This document shows, one piece after another, positions 25,708-34,180 of a stretch of DNA of 64,000 nucleotides. The DNA is taken from assembly GCF_001884135.1 (NCBI RefSeq), contig NZ_MAOC01000081.1:1-64000 (forward strand), given 5' to 3'. Positions within the stretch are counted from its first letter, which is position 1. Every line of letters starts with the position of its first letter. The position numbers were made by a program, and so were the translations under genes. The stretch comes from Bacillus nitratireducens. Lineage in GTDB: Bacteria > Bacillota > Bacilli > Bacillales > Bacillaceae_G. The notes under the pieces are model-generated. The model did no database searches, was not told the origin of the DNA, and saw nothing but the letters and a program-made list of their open reading frames with translations.

Positions 25708-26816
25708 TTTTTCTCCTTCTCTAATTTTTTCATCCAAGGTGAATATGCATCTTTCGAGTCTCCCCAACCGTTTATATGTTTTGATAATTGATCCATCTTT
25801 ATATTTTCTTGTGGCAAACTATTTTTCTTTACTAAATAAGGTTCTAGTGAATAAATATCTGGCGTTTGTTCACCAGCGATTTTCTTGTATAAGAAACGCA
25901 CTTGAACTTTACCGACTTCAGCTGGATCGGTTGCAGCCGTAGCAGTCCAAGGTGAATTTTCTTTTTGCATGAGTTGTAAATCTTCATTACTTAAGTCAAT
26001 GCTGTATACTTTTATATCTGTACGACCAGCTTGTTCGAGTGCTTTGACGGCCCCCTTAGCAAACTCATCCCACGAAGCGAAAATAGCTTGTAAATCACCT
26101 TTTTTCGGATATTTTTTTAGTAAAGCTTCTACTTGTGTTTGCGTATCAAGTGGTGTGTTATTACTAGCGGTACCAAAGCGTGCAACTTCTTTTATATTTG
26201 GATAACGTTTATAAAAAGCATCAATGATAATATTGCGACGTTCCATTGGGGCAAATCCGCCAACCCATACGACGGCGATATTCCCTTGTCCATTCAGATC
26301 TTCCGCTAACGTTTTTAATGATTTCCATGCAAGACTATAATCATCTTGATCAATAATCGTTACACCCGGTAAGCGTAGATCGTTATCAAACGCAACTACA
26401 GGAATATTCGTTTGTAATGCTTTTTCTACTCCGGGTTTTAGTGCTTCAGAGCGACCGTGATCAATTAAAATACCATCAACTTTTGAATTAATAGCAGTAT
26501 CTAGATTTGCTGCCATTTTTGCTAAATCATTATCAGAATTGTAGACTTGCACACTGCCGCCGAATAGCTCGACTTGTTTTTTGACACCCTCAATATATTG
26601 AGAGGAAAAAGTTCCGATGGACATTTGCATAATTAATGCGATTTTTAATGGCTTTTTTACTTGGCTTGGAATTTCTGTTTGTAAATGATTTGCTGCTGTA
26701 GTAGTTTCTTTCTTCACCGTTTGTTGCTTTTGTGAAGAGATAGCATCTTGTTCATTTGTGCAAGCTGTTAATGCGAGTAAGAGAATAATGAGTACGGTGG
26801 AACATAATTTTTTCAT
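25704..26816 (-). CDS. Sugar-type solute-binding lipoprotein (RbsB-like)
   Basis: 370 residues. The lipoprotein signal ends LLALTAC with the cysteine at residue 19. The remaining chain is a periplasmic-binding-protein-like type 1 fold (two Rossmann lobes; KIALIMQMSIGTFSSQYIEGVKKQ, then GILIDHGRSEALKPGVEKA). First gene of the operon controlled by the SAM riboswitch upstream. SAM control with a pentose-like binding protein fits a sulfur-containing sugar such as methylthioribose; the ligand is inferred. Confidence 0.88.
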   Translation of the reverse strand: MKKLCSTVLIILLLALTACTNEQDAISSQKQQTVKKETTTAANHLQTEIPSQVKKPLKIALIMQMSIGTFSSQYIEGVKKQVELFGGSVQVYNSDNDLAKMAANLDTAINSKVDGILIDHGRSEALKPGVEKALQTNIPVVAFDNDLRLPGVTIIDQDDYSLAWKSLKTLAEDLNGQGNIAVVWVGGFAPMERRNIIIDAFYKRYPNIKEVARFGTASNNTPLDTQTQVEALLKKYPKKGDLQAIFASWDEFAKGAVKALEQAGRTDIKVYSIDLSNEDLQLMQKENSPWTATAATDPAEVGKVQVRFLYKKIAGEQTPDIYSLEPYLVKKNSLPQENIKMDQLSKHINGWGDSKDAYSPWMKKLEKEKK

Positions 26817-26861
26817 AAAAAAATCCCTCCTAAATTAAGAAAAGAGAGGAGGGAGTGAAAA

Positions 26862-26893
26862 TAAAAACGTCTTTTCATATAGAAAAGACGTCT
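26862..26893 (-). terminator. Terminator of the SAM riboswitch
   Basis: ACGTCTTTT / AAAAGACGT hairpin with T-run on the minus strand, between the aptamer and the binding-protein gene. Confidence 0.9.
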
Positions 26894-26903
26894 TATCATA
26901 TTA

Positions 26904-27007
26904 CTCTTATCTTTCAACACAATGTGTTGTAAGAATTAGCACCGTGCCCATAAATGGGTCGGTTGCCGGGCTTCGTAGGGCTCATCCCTCCACCTGCTCT
27001 TGATAAG
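26904..27007 (-). promoter_or_regulatory. SAM-I riboswitch (S-box)
   Basis: Read on the minus strand: CTTATCAAGAG, GGTGGAGGGA, TGAGCCC, GAAGCCCGGCAACCG, CACGGTGCTAATTC and GAAAGATAAGAG. These are the invariant S-box blocks in order, with P1 closed by CTTATC / GATAAG. Binding SAM should cause termination at the following hairpin. Confidence 0.95.
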
Positions 27008-27031
27008 ACATCGAATATTTAACTATTTCGA

Positions 27032-27060
27032 ATTATTCCATAAGTGTATGCTGTTGTCAA
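27032..27060 (-). promoter_or_regulatory. Promoter of the SAM-riboswitch operon
   Basis: On the minus strand TTGACA and AATAAT are exactly 17 bases apart, about 25 bases before the S-box. Confidence 0.7.
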
Positions 27061-27076
27061 ATGTTTTTTTGTAAAT

Positions 27077-27106
27077 AAAAAATCCCTCTTTATGAGGGAT
27101 TTTAAT
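27077..27106 (-). terminator. Terminator of the purine permease gene
   Basis: AAAATCCCTC / GAGGGATTTT hairpin with T-run on the minus strand. The gene's stop codon lies inside the stem. Confidence 0.85.
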
Positions 27107-28403
27107 GTGGTAAGAAAACTAATTGATAAGCGAACAAGATTCCGAATAAATACACAAGTGGGTGAACAGCACGGAATTGTCCTTTTGCCATTTTCATAAG
27201 TGGGTATGAAATAAATCCAAGTGCAATACCTGTTGAAATACTTGATGTAAGTGGCATGCTTAAGATTACTAAAAATGCTGGGAATGCTTCATCGAACGTA
27301 TCCCAATCGATGTGGCGAACTGAACCCATCATAAGACTACCAACGATAATTAATGATGGTGCTGTAATAGCTGAAACGCCAGAAACAGCGCTCACTAACG
27401 GTCCGAAGAATGCTGCTAATGCAAACAGAACAGCTACTGTAACAGTTGTTAAACCAGTACGGCCACCAGCTGCAACACCAGCAGAAGATTCAATGTAAGC
27501 TGTTGATGGTGTTGTTCCGAACATAGCTCCAATTGTTGCTGAGAATGAGTCAGATAGAAGAGCTCGTCCTGCTTTTGGAAGCTTTCCGTCTTTTATAAAT
27601 CCACCTTGTTGTGCTACACCAAGTAATGTTCCTGTTGTATCAAATAATGTAACAAGGAAGAATGAGAACACAACGCCGTATAATCCGTAGTTAATTACAT
27701 CAGATACAGCAGTAATTGGGTTTGAAACGATAATGCCTTCTGGTAATCCAGGCATTGACGTAACGCCATTTGAGAACGTTAATTGCCCTGTGAAATAAGC
27801 GATAATACCAGTTAGTAACATTCCGATAAATAGTGCCCCGTTTATATTTAAAGACATAAGGATAATTGTAATTCCAAGGCCAGCTAATGCTAGTAGAACT
27901 GGAGCAGAGTGAAGATCGCCAAGTCCAACTAAGTTTGCATCATTTTTAGTAACAATGCCTGTTAATCGCAAACCGATAAAAGCAATAAAAAGACCAATAC
28001 CAGCAGTAAGTGCATGTTTTAAGTTTTCAGGAATTACTTCCATTAATTTCGTACGGAAAGATGTGAATGATAACAAAATTAAAATCATACCTGCTACGAA
28101 TACAGCAGAGAATGCAATCGCGAAAGTCATGCCTTCATGAGCTTTTACAACAGAGTAAGAGAAGTAAGCATTTAATCCCATACCTGGTGCAATTGCGATT
28201 GGTAAGTTTGTAAAGATTGCCATAAATAATGTTCCGACAACAGCGGCGATAATAGTAGCTGTAAATGCTTGTTCAAATGGAACGCCTGCATCCCCAAGGA
28301 TGACAGGGTTTACGACAATGATATATGCCATTGTTAAAAAGGTAATAATACCTGCCATAATTTCAGTTTTAATAGAAGTTTTATGTTTTGAAAGGTTAAA
28401 CAT
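27102..28403 (-). CDS. NCS2 guanine/hypoxanthine permease (PbuG-like)
   Basis: 433 residues, about 12-14 membrane helices, of the AzgA branch of NCS2 transporters (MAYIIVVNPVILGDAGVPFE near the N-terminus and GTTPSTAYIESSAG). It imports guanine, hypoxanthine or adenine. I looked for a purine riboswitch in the 150-base leader and saw none. AAAGGATG precedes the ATG. Confidence 0.88.
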   Translation of the reverse strand: MFNLSKHKTSIKTEIMAGIITFLTMAYIIVVNPVILGDAGVPFEQAFTATIIAAVVGTLFMAIFTNLPIAIAPGMGLNAYFSYSVVKAHEGMTFAIAFSAVFVAGMILILLSFTSFRTKLMEVIPENLKHALTAGIGLFIAFIGLRLTGIVTKNDANLVGLGDLHSAPVLLALAGLGITIILMSLNINGALFIGMLLTGIIAYFTGQLTFSNGVTSMPGLPEGIIVSNPITAVSDVINYGLYGVVFSFFLVTLFDTTGTLLGVAQQGGFIKDGKLPKAGRALLSDSFSATIGAMFGTTPSTAYIESSAGVAAGGRTGLTTVTVAVLFALAAFFGPLVSAVSGVSAITAPSLIIVGSLMMGSVRHIDWDTFDEAFPAFLVILSMPLTSSISTGIALGFISYPLMKMAKGQFRAVHPLVYLFGILFAYQLVFLPH

Positions 28404-28423
28404 ATAAACATCCTTTCTTTTTA

Positions 28424-28477
28424 CGAATAATTTTCACAACAGTTATATATAATATTCGTTTTTTAACTATTTTGCAA
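28424..28477 (-). promoter_or_regulatory. Promoter and PurR-like inverted CGAAT arms of the purine permease
   Basis: Minus strand: TTGCAA and TATTAT, 17 bases apart (28449-28477). Two inverted arms, ACGAATATT and AATTATTCGT, flank the start region, with CGAA cores 27 bases apart. This recalls the PurBox, but the spacing is two to three bases longer than the Bacillus subtilis form. Confidence 0.4.
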
Positions 28478-28627
28478 TAGTTTTGCATAAAAACTTTAGA
28501 ACAATCCATATTTTATGTCTTAAATTTGAATATTAGCCGTAAAAACGAGTGGGAATTGTGGTTTTTTCATGTGTAAGTAGTTTTTAATATTGTGCACATG
28601 ATAAGGGGAAAGGAGTTGAAGAAAGTT

Positions 28628-29494
28628 ATGCCGCAGCAAAAAAACTTTTTAACAATGCCAGCACAACATCAAAATAAACAGCCTGGTATTGAATCGTTAA
28701 TGAGTCCTCTTCCAAAGTTTGAAGATCCAAATTATAAAGGAAGCGAAAAGTTAAAAGGAAAGAATATATTAATTACAGGGGGAGATAGCGGGATTGGACG
28801 AGCTGTGTCCATCGCCTTTGCAAAAGAGGGAGCAAATATTGCGATTGCTTATTTAGATGAGGATGAAGATGCAAATGAGACGAAAAAACTTGTTGAAAAA
28901 GAAGGCGTGAATTGTGTATTACTGCCAGGGGATTTGAGTTGTGAACAACATTGTAAAGATATTGTGGAAGAGACCGTCCGGCAGTTGGGCAGTTTAAATG
29001 TTCTTGTGAATAACGTCGCACAGCAATATCCGCAGCAAGGACTAGAGTATATTACAGCGGAACAGCTAGAAACGACATTCCGTATTAATATTTTCTCTTA
29101 TTTTCATGTTGCAAAAGCAGCGCTATCCCATTTAAAGCAGGGGGATGTAATTATAAATACAGCATCTATCGTTGCGTATGAAGGAAATGAAACGTTGATT
29201 GATTATTCTGCAACGAAAGGAGCAATTGTCGCGTTTACAAGGTCGCTATCTCAATCATTAGTACAAAAAGGGATTCGTGTAAATGGTGTTGCACCAGGTC
29301 CAATTTGGACACCGCTTATTCCATCAAGTTTTGATGAGAAAAAAGTATCACAGTTCGGGAGCAATGTTCCTATGCAAAGACCTGGTCAGCCGTATGAATT
29401 AGCGCCTGCGTATGTATATTTGGCGTCTAATGATTCGGCATATGTAACAGGGCAGATGATACATGTAAATGGGGGCGTTATTGTAAATGGATAG
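28628..29494 (+). CDS. SDR-family oxidoreductase (YhdF-like)
   Basis: 288 residues. The glycine motif TGGDSGIGRA binds NAD(P), and the catalytic YSATK with upstream serine (TASIVAYEG) is complete. The N-terminal QPGIESLMSPLPKF tail and C-terminal GQMIHVNGG match Bacillus YhdF/YhxC-type general stress SDRs. Substrate unknown. ATG at 28628 matches the family start; AAAGGAG is somewhat far upstream (about 13 bases), so a TTG four codons earlier cannot be ruled out. Confidence 0.88.
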   Translation: MPQQKNFLTMPAQHQNKQPGIESLMSPLPKFEDPNYKGSEKLKGKNILITGGDSGIGRAVSIAFAKEGANIAIAYLDEDEDANETKKLVEKEGVNCVLLPGDLSCEQHCKDIVEETVRQLGSLNVLVNNVAQQYPQQGLEYITAEQLETTFRINIFSYFHVAKAALSHLKQGDVIINTASIVAYEGNETLIDYSATKGAIVAFTRSLSQSLVQKGIRVNGVAPGPIWTPLIPSSFDEKKVSQFGSNVPMQRPGQPYELAPAYVYLASNDSAYVTGQMIHVNGGVIVNG

Positions 29495-29562
29495 TTTTCA
29501 TTTATAAGAGCAAAGTAAAGCTAATTGCATTTATTATGATACTAGTGCTAGGGAGGATTTAG

Positions 29563-30324
29563 ATGAAGAAAGTATTGTTTATCGTAATCCTATTTTTCTG
29601 CCTACCAGCTAGCGCTTTTGCTAATACAGATCATTTAATTTTAGTGAACCTTACGACGAATCAGTTGTCTTTCTTTGAAGAAGGAAACTATACGAAAACG
29701 TTTCCGATAACAACTGGAAGAGATCGTACACCTACGCCTGAAGGTAATTTTTGTATTATTACTAAATATAAAAATAAAGAATACCATCGAAAAAAAATAC
29801 CTGGGGGTGCACCGAATAATCCTCTCGGCACGAGGTGGCTTGGGCTAGATAAAAATGAATATGCGATTCATGGGACTAATCGGGAATGGACGATTGGAAG
29901 TAGAGAATCAAATGGTTGTATTCGCATGCATGATAGGGATATACAGTGGTTATATGACCGAGTCCAATTACAAACAAAAGTAATCATTTCTCGTTTTTAT
30001 ACGAGCCCTGAATATGAAGCGAATAGGCTTGGTTATCGTGTTGTGAGTTGGAATGGTCGTAAAGTAGAAGAAGAACAAATTGGAACACTTACGCTAGTAG
30101 ACCGTGTAAATATATATTGGCAAGAACCAAATGGACAATTGACGAAAGTAAAAACGGTATTGCCAAATGAAAAATATGCAGTGTACTCCAAACGAAAAGA
30201 TGGAATATATTATATAGGAAGAAATTTGTATATTGTTGATGAAACGGGAGAAAAAATTCGTTATGAGCAATTACCTTATTCAATCTTAAGTAATATATAT
30301 AAAAGAAAATATGATGTTCCGTAA
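29563..30324 (+). CDS. Secreted L,D-transpeptidase (YkuD domain)
   Basis: 253 residues. Signal peptide to about residue 20 (ASAFA). The YkuD domain spans about 23-148; the catalytic His103 (IHGT) and Cys119 (SNGCIRM) are present, so peptidoglycan cross-linking or anchoring activity is expected. The last 100 residues form a separate region of unknown type. GGGAGG precedes the ATG. Probably monocistronic. Confidence 0.9.
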   Translation: MKKVLFIVILFFCLPASAFANTDHLILVNLTTNQLSFFEEGNYTKTFPITTGRDRTPTPEGNFCIITKYKNKEYHRKKIPGGAPNNPLGTRWLGLDKNEYAIHGTNREWTIGSRESNGCIRMHDRDIQWLYDRVQLQTKVIISRFYTSPEYEANRLGYRVVSWNGRKVEEEQIGTLTLVDRVNIYWQEPNGQLTKVKTVLPNEKYAVYSKRKDGIYYIGRNLYIVDETGEKIRYEQLPYSILSNIYKRKYDVP

Positions 30325-30325
30325 T

Positions 30326-30352
30326 AGCTACCGTGTATAGGCGGTAGCTTAT
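30326..30352 (+). terminator. Hairpin after the L,D-transpeptidase gene
   Basis: AGCTACCG / CGGTAGCT, short T-run (TTATTT). A modest terminator. Confidence 0.6.
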
Positions 30353-30511
30353 TTGTGATGAAGTGAAACTTAATGGGGGAATTGCTCTTCTTTGCTGATT
30401 ATAAACTTATACTAATTGGGATTCATGTAAATAGCGGGATAAAAAAATTGAAACAGCAACTATTATGTTTTGCTGAATATAATACAGTACAGATTGGGGG
30501 GCGGTCACATT

Positions 30512-30763
30512 ATGAAAAGTGAATTTGCATTTAAAATTTTCTTAATCACGACTTGTTTATTTATCGTGTATTTATATGCGTTACTCGTCTTCTCCTTTTA
30601 TGTTCCATATATTGATTTAATATTGTTCGTCGGATTTATTTGGGCGTTTGTTAAAGCGAGGGAAGGGGAGAAGAGTGTATATCGACGCATCACTTTATGC
30701 GGGACGGTCCTTCTCGTTATTTTGTACTTTTTTATGATGCATGATTTTTGGAGAGGAATGTAA
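30512..30763 (+). CDS. Hypothetical membrane protein
   Basis: 83 residues with three hydrophobic helices (about 7-25, 30-46 and 57-76). GGGGGGCGG lies about nine bases before the ATG. No family recognised. Convergent with the DUF1540 gene. Confidence 0.65.
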   Translation: MKSEFAFKIFLITTCLFIVYLYALLVFSFYVPYIDLILFVGFIWAFVKAREGEKSVYRRITLCGTVLLVILYFFMMHDFWRGM

Positions 30764-30794
30764 AAAAGCATACGACTAATCGTATGCTTTTACG
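30763..30794. terminator. Bidirectional terminator
   Basis: AAAAGCATACG / CGTATGCTTTT, six-base loop, shared by two convergent genes. Confidence 0.88.
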
Positions 30795-30795
30795 T

Positions 30796-31011
30796 TTAAT
30801 ATTTTGGTTTAAATGTATGGCAACAAGTTTCTACACTCGTTGTTACAGAACTTTCAAGCGTCTCGTTTGTTAAAGTAGCGCTTGTATACGAATCATTTGT
30901 ATTCTGACCAGCCTCTTGTGCATCCGGTTGAACAACGATTGCACTTGCTTGACAAAAGTTACCTTGTCCCCAAAATGAGCAATTGGAAACAGAGCATTTT
31001 ACTTCAGGCAT
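30796..31011 (-). CDS. DUF1540 small cysteine-rich protein
   Basis: 71 residues. The N-terminal VKCSVSNCSFWGQGNFCQASAI is the DUF1540 cysteine pattern; the C-terminus has a second cluster (TCCHTF). Metal binding is often assumed for this family but not shown. AAGGAGGGGG precedes the ATG. Common in spore formers; some DUF1540 proteins are spore associated. Confidence 0.85.
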   Translation of the reverse strand: MPEVKCSVSNCSFWGQGNFCQASAIVVQPDAQEAGQNTNDSYTSATLTNETLESSVTTSVETCCHTFKPKY

Positions 31012-31083
31012 AAAACCCCCTCCTTATACATTAGTGTGGGATTTTACGTCCATTTCATGTATAGAAGGAGTTTCCTTTTCTCG

Positions 31084-31536
31084 TTATTTTTTCGTTTGCT
31101 CAAGCCATTCTTTTAATTTGTCTTCCGGTTGTTCACCACTAATACGGCTTACTTCTTTGCCATCTTTAAAGTGAATGATTGTTGGAGTTCCTTTAATTTT
31201 ATATTCATCCCAAGGAGCATCTAGTTTTTCAATGTCCATAACTTTCATATCAACGTTCAAGTCTTTAGCCATTGGTACTACGATAGGAGATAGCTTTTGA
31301 CAATGAACGCAAGATGTTTGATAAAAGTATACTGTTTCTTCTTTTTTCTCTTTTAAATTCTTTTGGAGATCTGAAAGAGAGATTTTATTTGTATAGTAGT
31401 CAGGGCCATTTGTCTTACTATCAGTAGCATTATCAATTTTTTGGCTAGTAGCGCTTTTTTCTTCCATTTGTGTTACAGCGAAAATGGCTGCGAACAAGGC
31501 GATAATAATACCACCAAATATAAGCATTTTTTTCAT
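31084..31536 (-). CDS. Membrane-anchored thioredoxin-like protein (BdbA-like)
   Basis: 150 residues. One N-terminal membrane anchor (residues 4-22) and an extracytoplasmic thioredoxin fold with the redox motif CVHC (Cys76, Cys79) and cis-proline TPT near residue 117. It starts 12 bases after the stop of the DsbB-like gene, so it is likely the thiol partner of that protein, in the place where BdbD stands in Bacillus subtilis. Confidence 0.85.
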   Translation of the reverse strand: MKKMLIFGGIIIALFAAIFAVTQMEEKSATSQKIDNATDSKTNGPDYYTNKISLSDLQKNLKEKKEETVYFYQTSCVHCQKLSPIVVPMAKDLNVDMKVMDIEKLDAPWDEYKIKGTPTIIHFKDGKEVSRISGEQPEDKLKEWLEQTKK

Positions 31537-31548
31537 TTTTTCATCTCC

Positions 31549-31968
31549 TTATTTGTTTCTTATTACAATAAAACTACAAACAGCGATTGTAATAAAGCCG
31601 ATAAGTGCTAAAAACGGGATTGTAATAAAACCAAACCAGTTTATGAATTCTCCGGTGCAGGGCACACGGCCGCAAGCTGCCCCAGCAGCTGAAAATGCTG
31701 CGACTTTTTGAATTGCATAGTGATATAAAGAAATACAAGCACCAATACTTGCAATTGGTAAGGAATAACTTGCAATGCGATAATCTTTTTTTACTACAGC
31801 AATGCCGAGCCATAAAACGAATGGATACATAAAGATACGTTGATACCAACAAAGTACACAAGGCTCAAATTTCATGATTTCGGAAAAGTATAGGCTACCA
31901 AGTGTCGCAATAAAAGAAGCTCCCCATGCAGCAAATAAAGCATACTCTTGCTTTTTTTCTCGTCCCAT
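31549..31968 (-). CDS. bdbC: Disulfide bond formation protein (DsbB/BdbC-like)
   Basis: 139 residues, four membrane helices. Both redox pairs are present: Cys37/Cys40 (CVLC) and Cys99/Cys104 (CGRVPC). It passes electrons from the extracytoplasmic thiol oxidase to quinone. AGGTATAAAAT precedes the ATG, a weak ribosome site. Paired with a CVHC thioredoxin-like gene downstream. Confidence 0.9.
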   Translation of the reverse strand: MGREKKQEYALFAAWGASFIATLGSLYFSEIMKFEPCVLCWYQRIFMYPFVLWLGIAVVKKDYRIASYSLPIASIGACISLYHYAIQKVAAFSAAGAACGRVPCTGEFINWFGFITIPFLALIGFITIAVCSFIVIRNK

Positions 31969-32041
31969 ATTTTATACCTCACTTATAATAGTTACATACT
32001 AAATTATAGTATGAAGTGGTAGGGAAAAGAAAGAAAAAATA

Positions 32042-32091
32042 TGTTTATCAATAAAAGTTTTATAAGGAGAAACTTTTATTGATATAAACAT
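32042..32091. repeat. Long AT-rich inverted repeat upstream of bdbC
   Basis: ATCAATAAAAGTTT and AAACTTTTATTGAT are perfect inverse arms around a nine-base centre, extended outwards by TGTTTA / TAAACA with a two-base offset. It lies about 50 bases upstream of the likely bdbC -10 (TATAAT). Operator or hairpin; partner unknown. Confidence 0.6.
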
Positions 32092-32093
32092 TT

Positions 32094-32130
32094 TAAAAAA
32101 GCGCTATTCTCATAAAGAGAATAGCGCTAT
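32094..32130 (-). terminator. Terminator of the YhdB-like gene
   Basis: AGCGCTATTCTC / GAGAATAGCGCT, loop ATAAA, followed on the minus strand by a T-run. Confidence 0.88.
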
Positions 32131-32133
32131 ATT

Positions 32134-32382
32134 TTACATTTGAATTTGCTCTACTTCTTCTACATGTGACTTTTGGGATGCATGGTCAATGTATTGAAAT
32201 AGGAGCTGCAATTGTTTATCAACTTCTGGTAGTTCTTTACTGTATTGATAAGCGTGTAAAAAATGTTCAATACGCTTAGAAAATAATTGATCGTTTGTTT
32301 GAACCATAAGAACGAGTAATTTATCCCAATTACAGCAATACGTGTAATAGAGAGCTTTATCGTAGTCGTTATATGTTTGCAC
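32134..32382 (-). CDS. YhdB-like small protein
   Basis: 82 residues, soluble, helical. The start MQTYNDYDKALYYTYCCNWDKLLVLM resembles Bacillus subtilis YhdB, a small protein of unknown function. AAGGAGGG lies before the ATG. It sits alone between bdbC and the PCYCGC gene. Confidence 0.75.
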   Translation of the reverse strand: MQTYNDYDKALYYTYCCNWDKLLVLMVQTNDQLFSKRIEHFLHAYQYSKELPEVDKQLQLLFQYIDHASQKSHVEEVEQIQM

Positions 32383-32476
32383 TGTGTACCCTCCTTACCG
32401 AGGAGTTATATATAGTGTGTGACAAGCGAGGAGAAATACACTTGAAAGAATTTGTTAAGAAAAAAAGTGAATGAAA

Positions 32477-32506
32477 AGAAAAAAACGAGGGATTTCCTCG
32501 TTTTTA
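32477..32506 (-). terminator. Terminator of the PCYCGC gene
   Basis: AAAAACGAGG / CCTCGTTTTT with T-run on the minus strand; the arm overlaps the gene's last codons. Confidence 0.8.
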
Positions 32507-33013
32507 TGCTTTTGGCATTGGCGTAGGTGTTGGCTTGCCATAGCCTTCTTTGTATTTATCGTCAATATAGTTACGAATTTCAAGAGTTGATTTTCCTTTT
32601 TGTTTCATCGCAGCAGATTCAACTGCGATTTCTAGGCAATTGACGCAAGTTGTTGCGTGGGAATCCCAAACAACTTCACCATTCTTTTTAATTTCGCGAA
32701 TAAAGCAGTTTTTATTATTTTTATGTCCTACACTCTCACCGCAACCGCAGTAACATGGAATCCAATCTAATAGCTCTGCATTTTGTCCAGCGACAGTGTA
32801 GATATCTTTCATTTGTGGATCAAGCTTGTCTAGGAAGGTAGGGAGTGTGTCGACTCCTTTTGTTTTTTCCTGAATGTCAGCTTGCTGAGTGTGCGTGGCA
32901 TGATCATGTTCTTCTTTTGATTCAGATGATTTTTTTTCATTTGTACCAGTACTCCCGCATCCAGCAAGAATTAAACTCAGTACTGCAAGTAAAGAAAATA
33001 CGTACTTTTTCAT
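32504..33013 (-). CDS. PCYCGC-motif lipoprotein
   Basis: 169 residues. Lipoprotein signal with the lipobox LAGC (Cys19). The name-giving motif PCYCGCG lies near residue 86, followed by more cysteines (NCFIRE, TTCVNC), a likely metal or redox site. A low-complexity spacer (EHDHATHTQQ) links the anchor to the domain. Function unknown; found widely in Bacillus. Confidence 0.9.
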   Translation of the reverse strand: MKKYVFSLLAVLSLILAGCGSTGTNEKKSSESKEEHDHATHTQQADIQEKTKGVDTLPTFLDKLDPQMKDIYTVAGQNAELLDWIPCYCGCGESVGHKNNKNCFIREIKKNGEVVWDSHATTCVNCLEIAVESAAMKQKGKSTLEIRNYIDDKYKEGYGKPTPTPMPKA

Positions 33014-33058
33014 TCGCTTGTCCCCTTTACAAATGTATTAACCAAATTGTATCAAATA

Positions 33059-34168
33059 TCATGGTGTGTCGGGTGAAGATTTTTTCGACTGATTTTTGAA
33101 GCGCCATCGTAGTGAATGGAATAGAAATAAAATTGGGATATAAGCGTATACAATATATAAACCAGCTTGAGACAGTACTGTATTTAATGTATTGATACTT
33201 TCACGGTTTGTGAAAAATAAGGATGAAATAAATATAGCTGCGATAAAAAATGGTAGTGTAATTTTAAATGGTACGTGAAAAGACCTTTTACTAATGCAAC
33301 AAGCAGACCAAATCGTTAAACAAAGATTAGGTAAAATAATAAGATACCATAGGAAAATAATGATGTACTCAAACCTTTGGATAAAAGGAACCTTAATTAT
33401 TTTTAGCATCGTTAATGTTGGCCAAATTGTATGATGTAGTTGTCCTTGACTATAGTACATAAGGGAAACGATGGCTAGTATTACGTATAGAATTGTTGTA
33501 AAAGCAATACCACCGTGCGCCCATTTATTTAATGATTTTTCTTTTTTGATAAATGGATAAAAAACAAGAATTGCTTCAAATCCAAGAAATTCTAATGCAG
33601 ATGATTTCGCTGCAGTTAGAATTTCTAAAGGTGAATGAGTTAGAATTGGGAAAATGTTACGGACATGCGCATATTTCATTGGGAAAACTAAGAAAAATAG
33701 GACGAAAATCGGTATTATGACGCCCCAAAAACACATTCCTGTTACAGAGCGAAAACCACCTTTAATTACGTAGTAAGTCACAAGTAAAAATAATAAAGTT
33801 AATTTCCACGGTTTAATTGTAGGGAAGACCCAAACTTGAATGACTTCAATATATGTACGAAGGACAGTAAGGCAAAATAATAAAAGGTATGCAGCAAAGC
33901 ATACGGACAAAAATGTTCCAATCAACTTTCCGAAACATGTCGTATGAATATTCATTAAATCATTATCTTTTTCTAACATTTTTAGCATGCAAAATAATAC
34001 GATATGAGTTACAATGCCAGCAACAATAAGAGAAATCCAAGAATCATAACCGGCAAATTGCGCGATAATTCTTTGGTATCCTAATACACCTACTCCAATT
34101 TGAAGGGAGTGTACTAGAAGGAATGTGAAATAAGGGGAAACAGTATGTGTTTTATCTTGTCCAGCCAT
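33059..34168 (-). CDS. Spore germinant receptor subunit B (GerAB family)
   Basis: 369 residues, ten membrane helices, of the endospore/amino-acid permease family that forms the ligand-binding B subunit of GerA-type receptors in the spore inner membrane. It is the third gene of the minus-strand A-C-B operon and starts 12 bases after the C-subunit stop. Gene neighbourhood suggests this is the B. cereus receptor called GerR or a relative, but I cannot confirm the name. Confidence 0.88.
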   Translation of the reverse strand: MAGQDKTHTVSPYFTFLLVHSLQIGVGVLGYQRIIAQFAGYDSWISLIVAGIVTHIVLFCMLKMLEKDNDLMNIHTTCFGKLIGTFLSVCFAAYLLLFCLTVLRTYIEVIQVWVFPTIKPWKLTLLFLLVTYYVIKGGFRSVTGMCFWGVIIPIFVLFFLVFPMKYAHVRNIFPILTHSPLEILTAAKSSALEFLGFEAILVFYPFIKKEKSLNKWAHGGIAFTTILYVILAIVSLMYYSQGQLHHTIWPTLTMLKIIKVPFIQRFEYIIIFLWYLIILPNLCLTIWSACCISKRSFHVPFKITLPFFIAAIFISSLFFTNRESINTLNTVLSQAGLYIVYAYIPILFLFHSLRWRFKNQSKKSSPDTP

Positions 34169-34180
34169 TACAGCACCTCA

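Noticed and set aside
28404-28560. Purine riboswitch before the NCS2 permease
   Set aside because: The conserved purine-aptamer loops and P1 pairing were looked for on the minus strand and not found.
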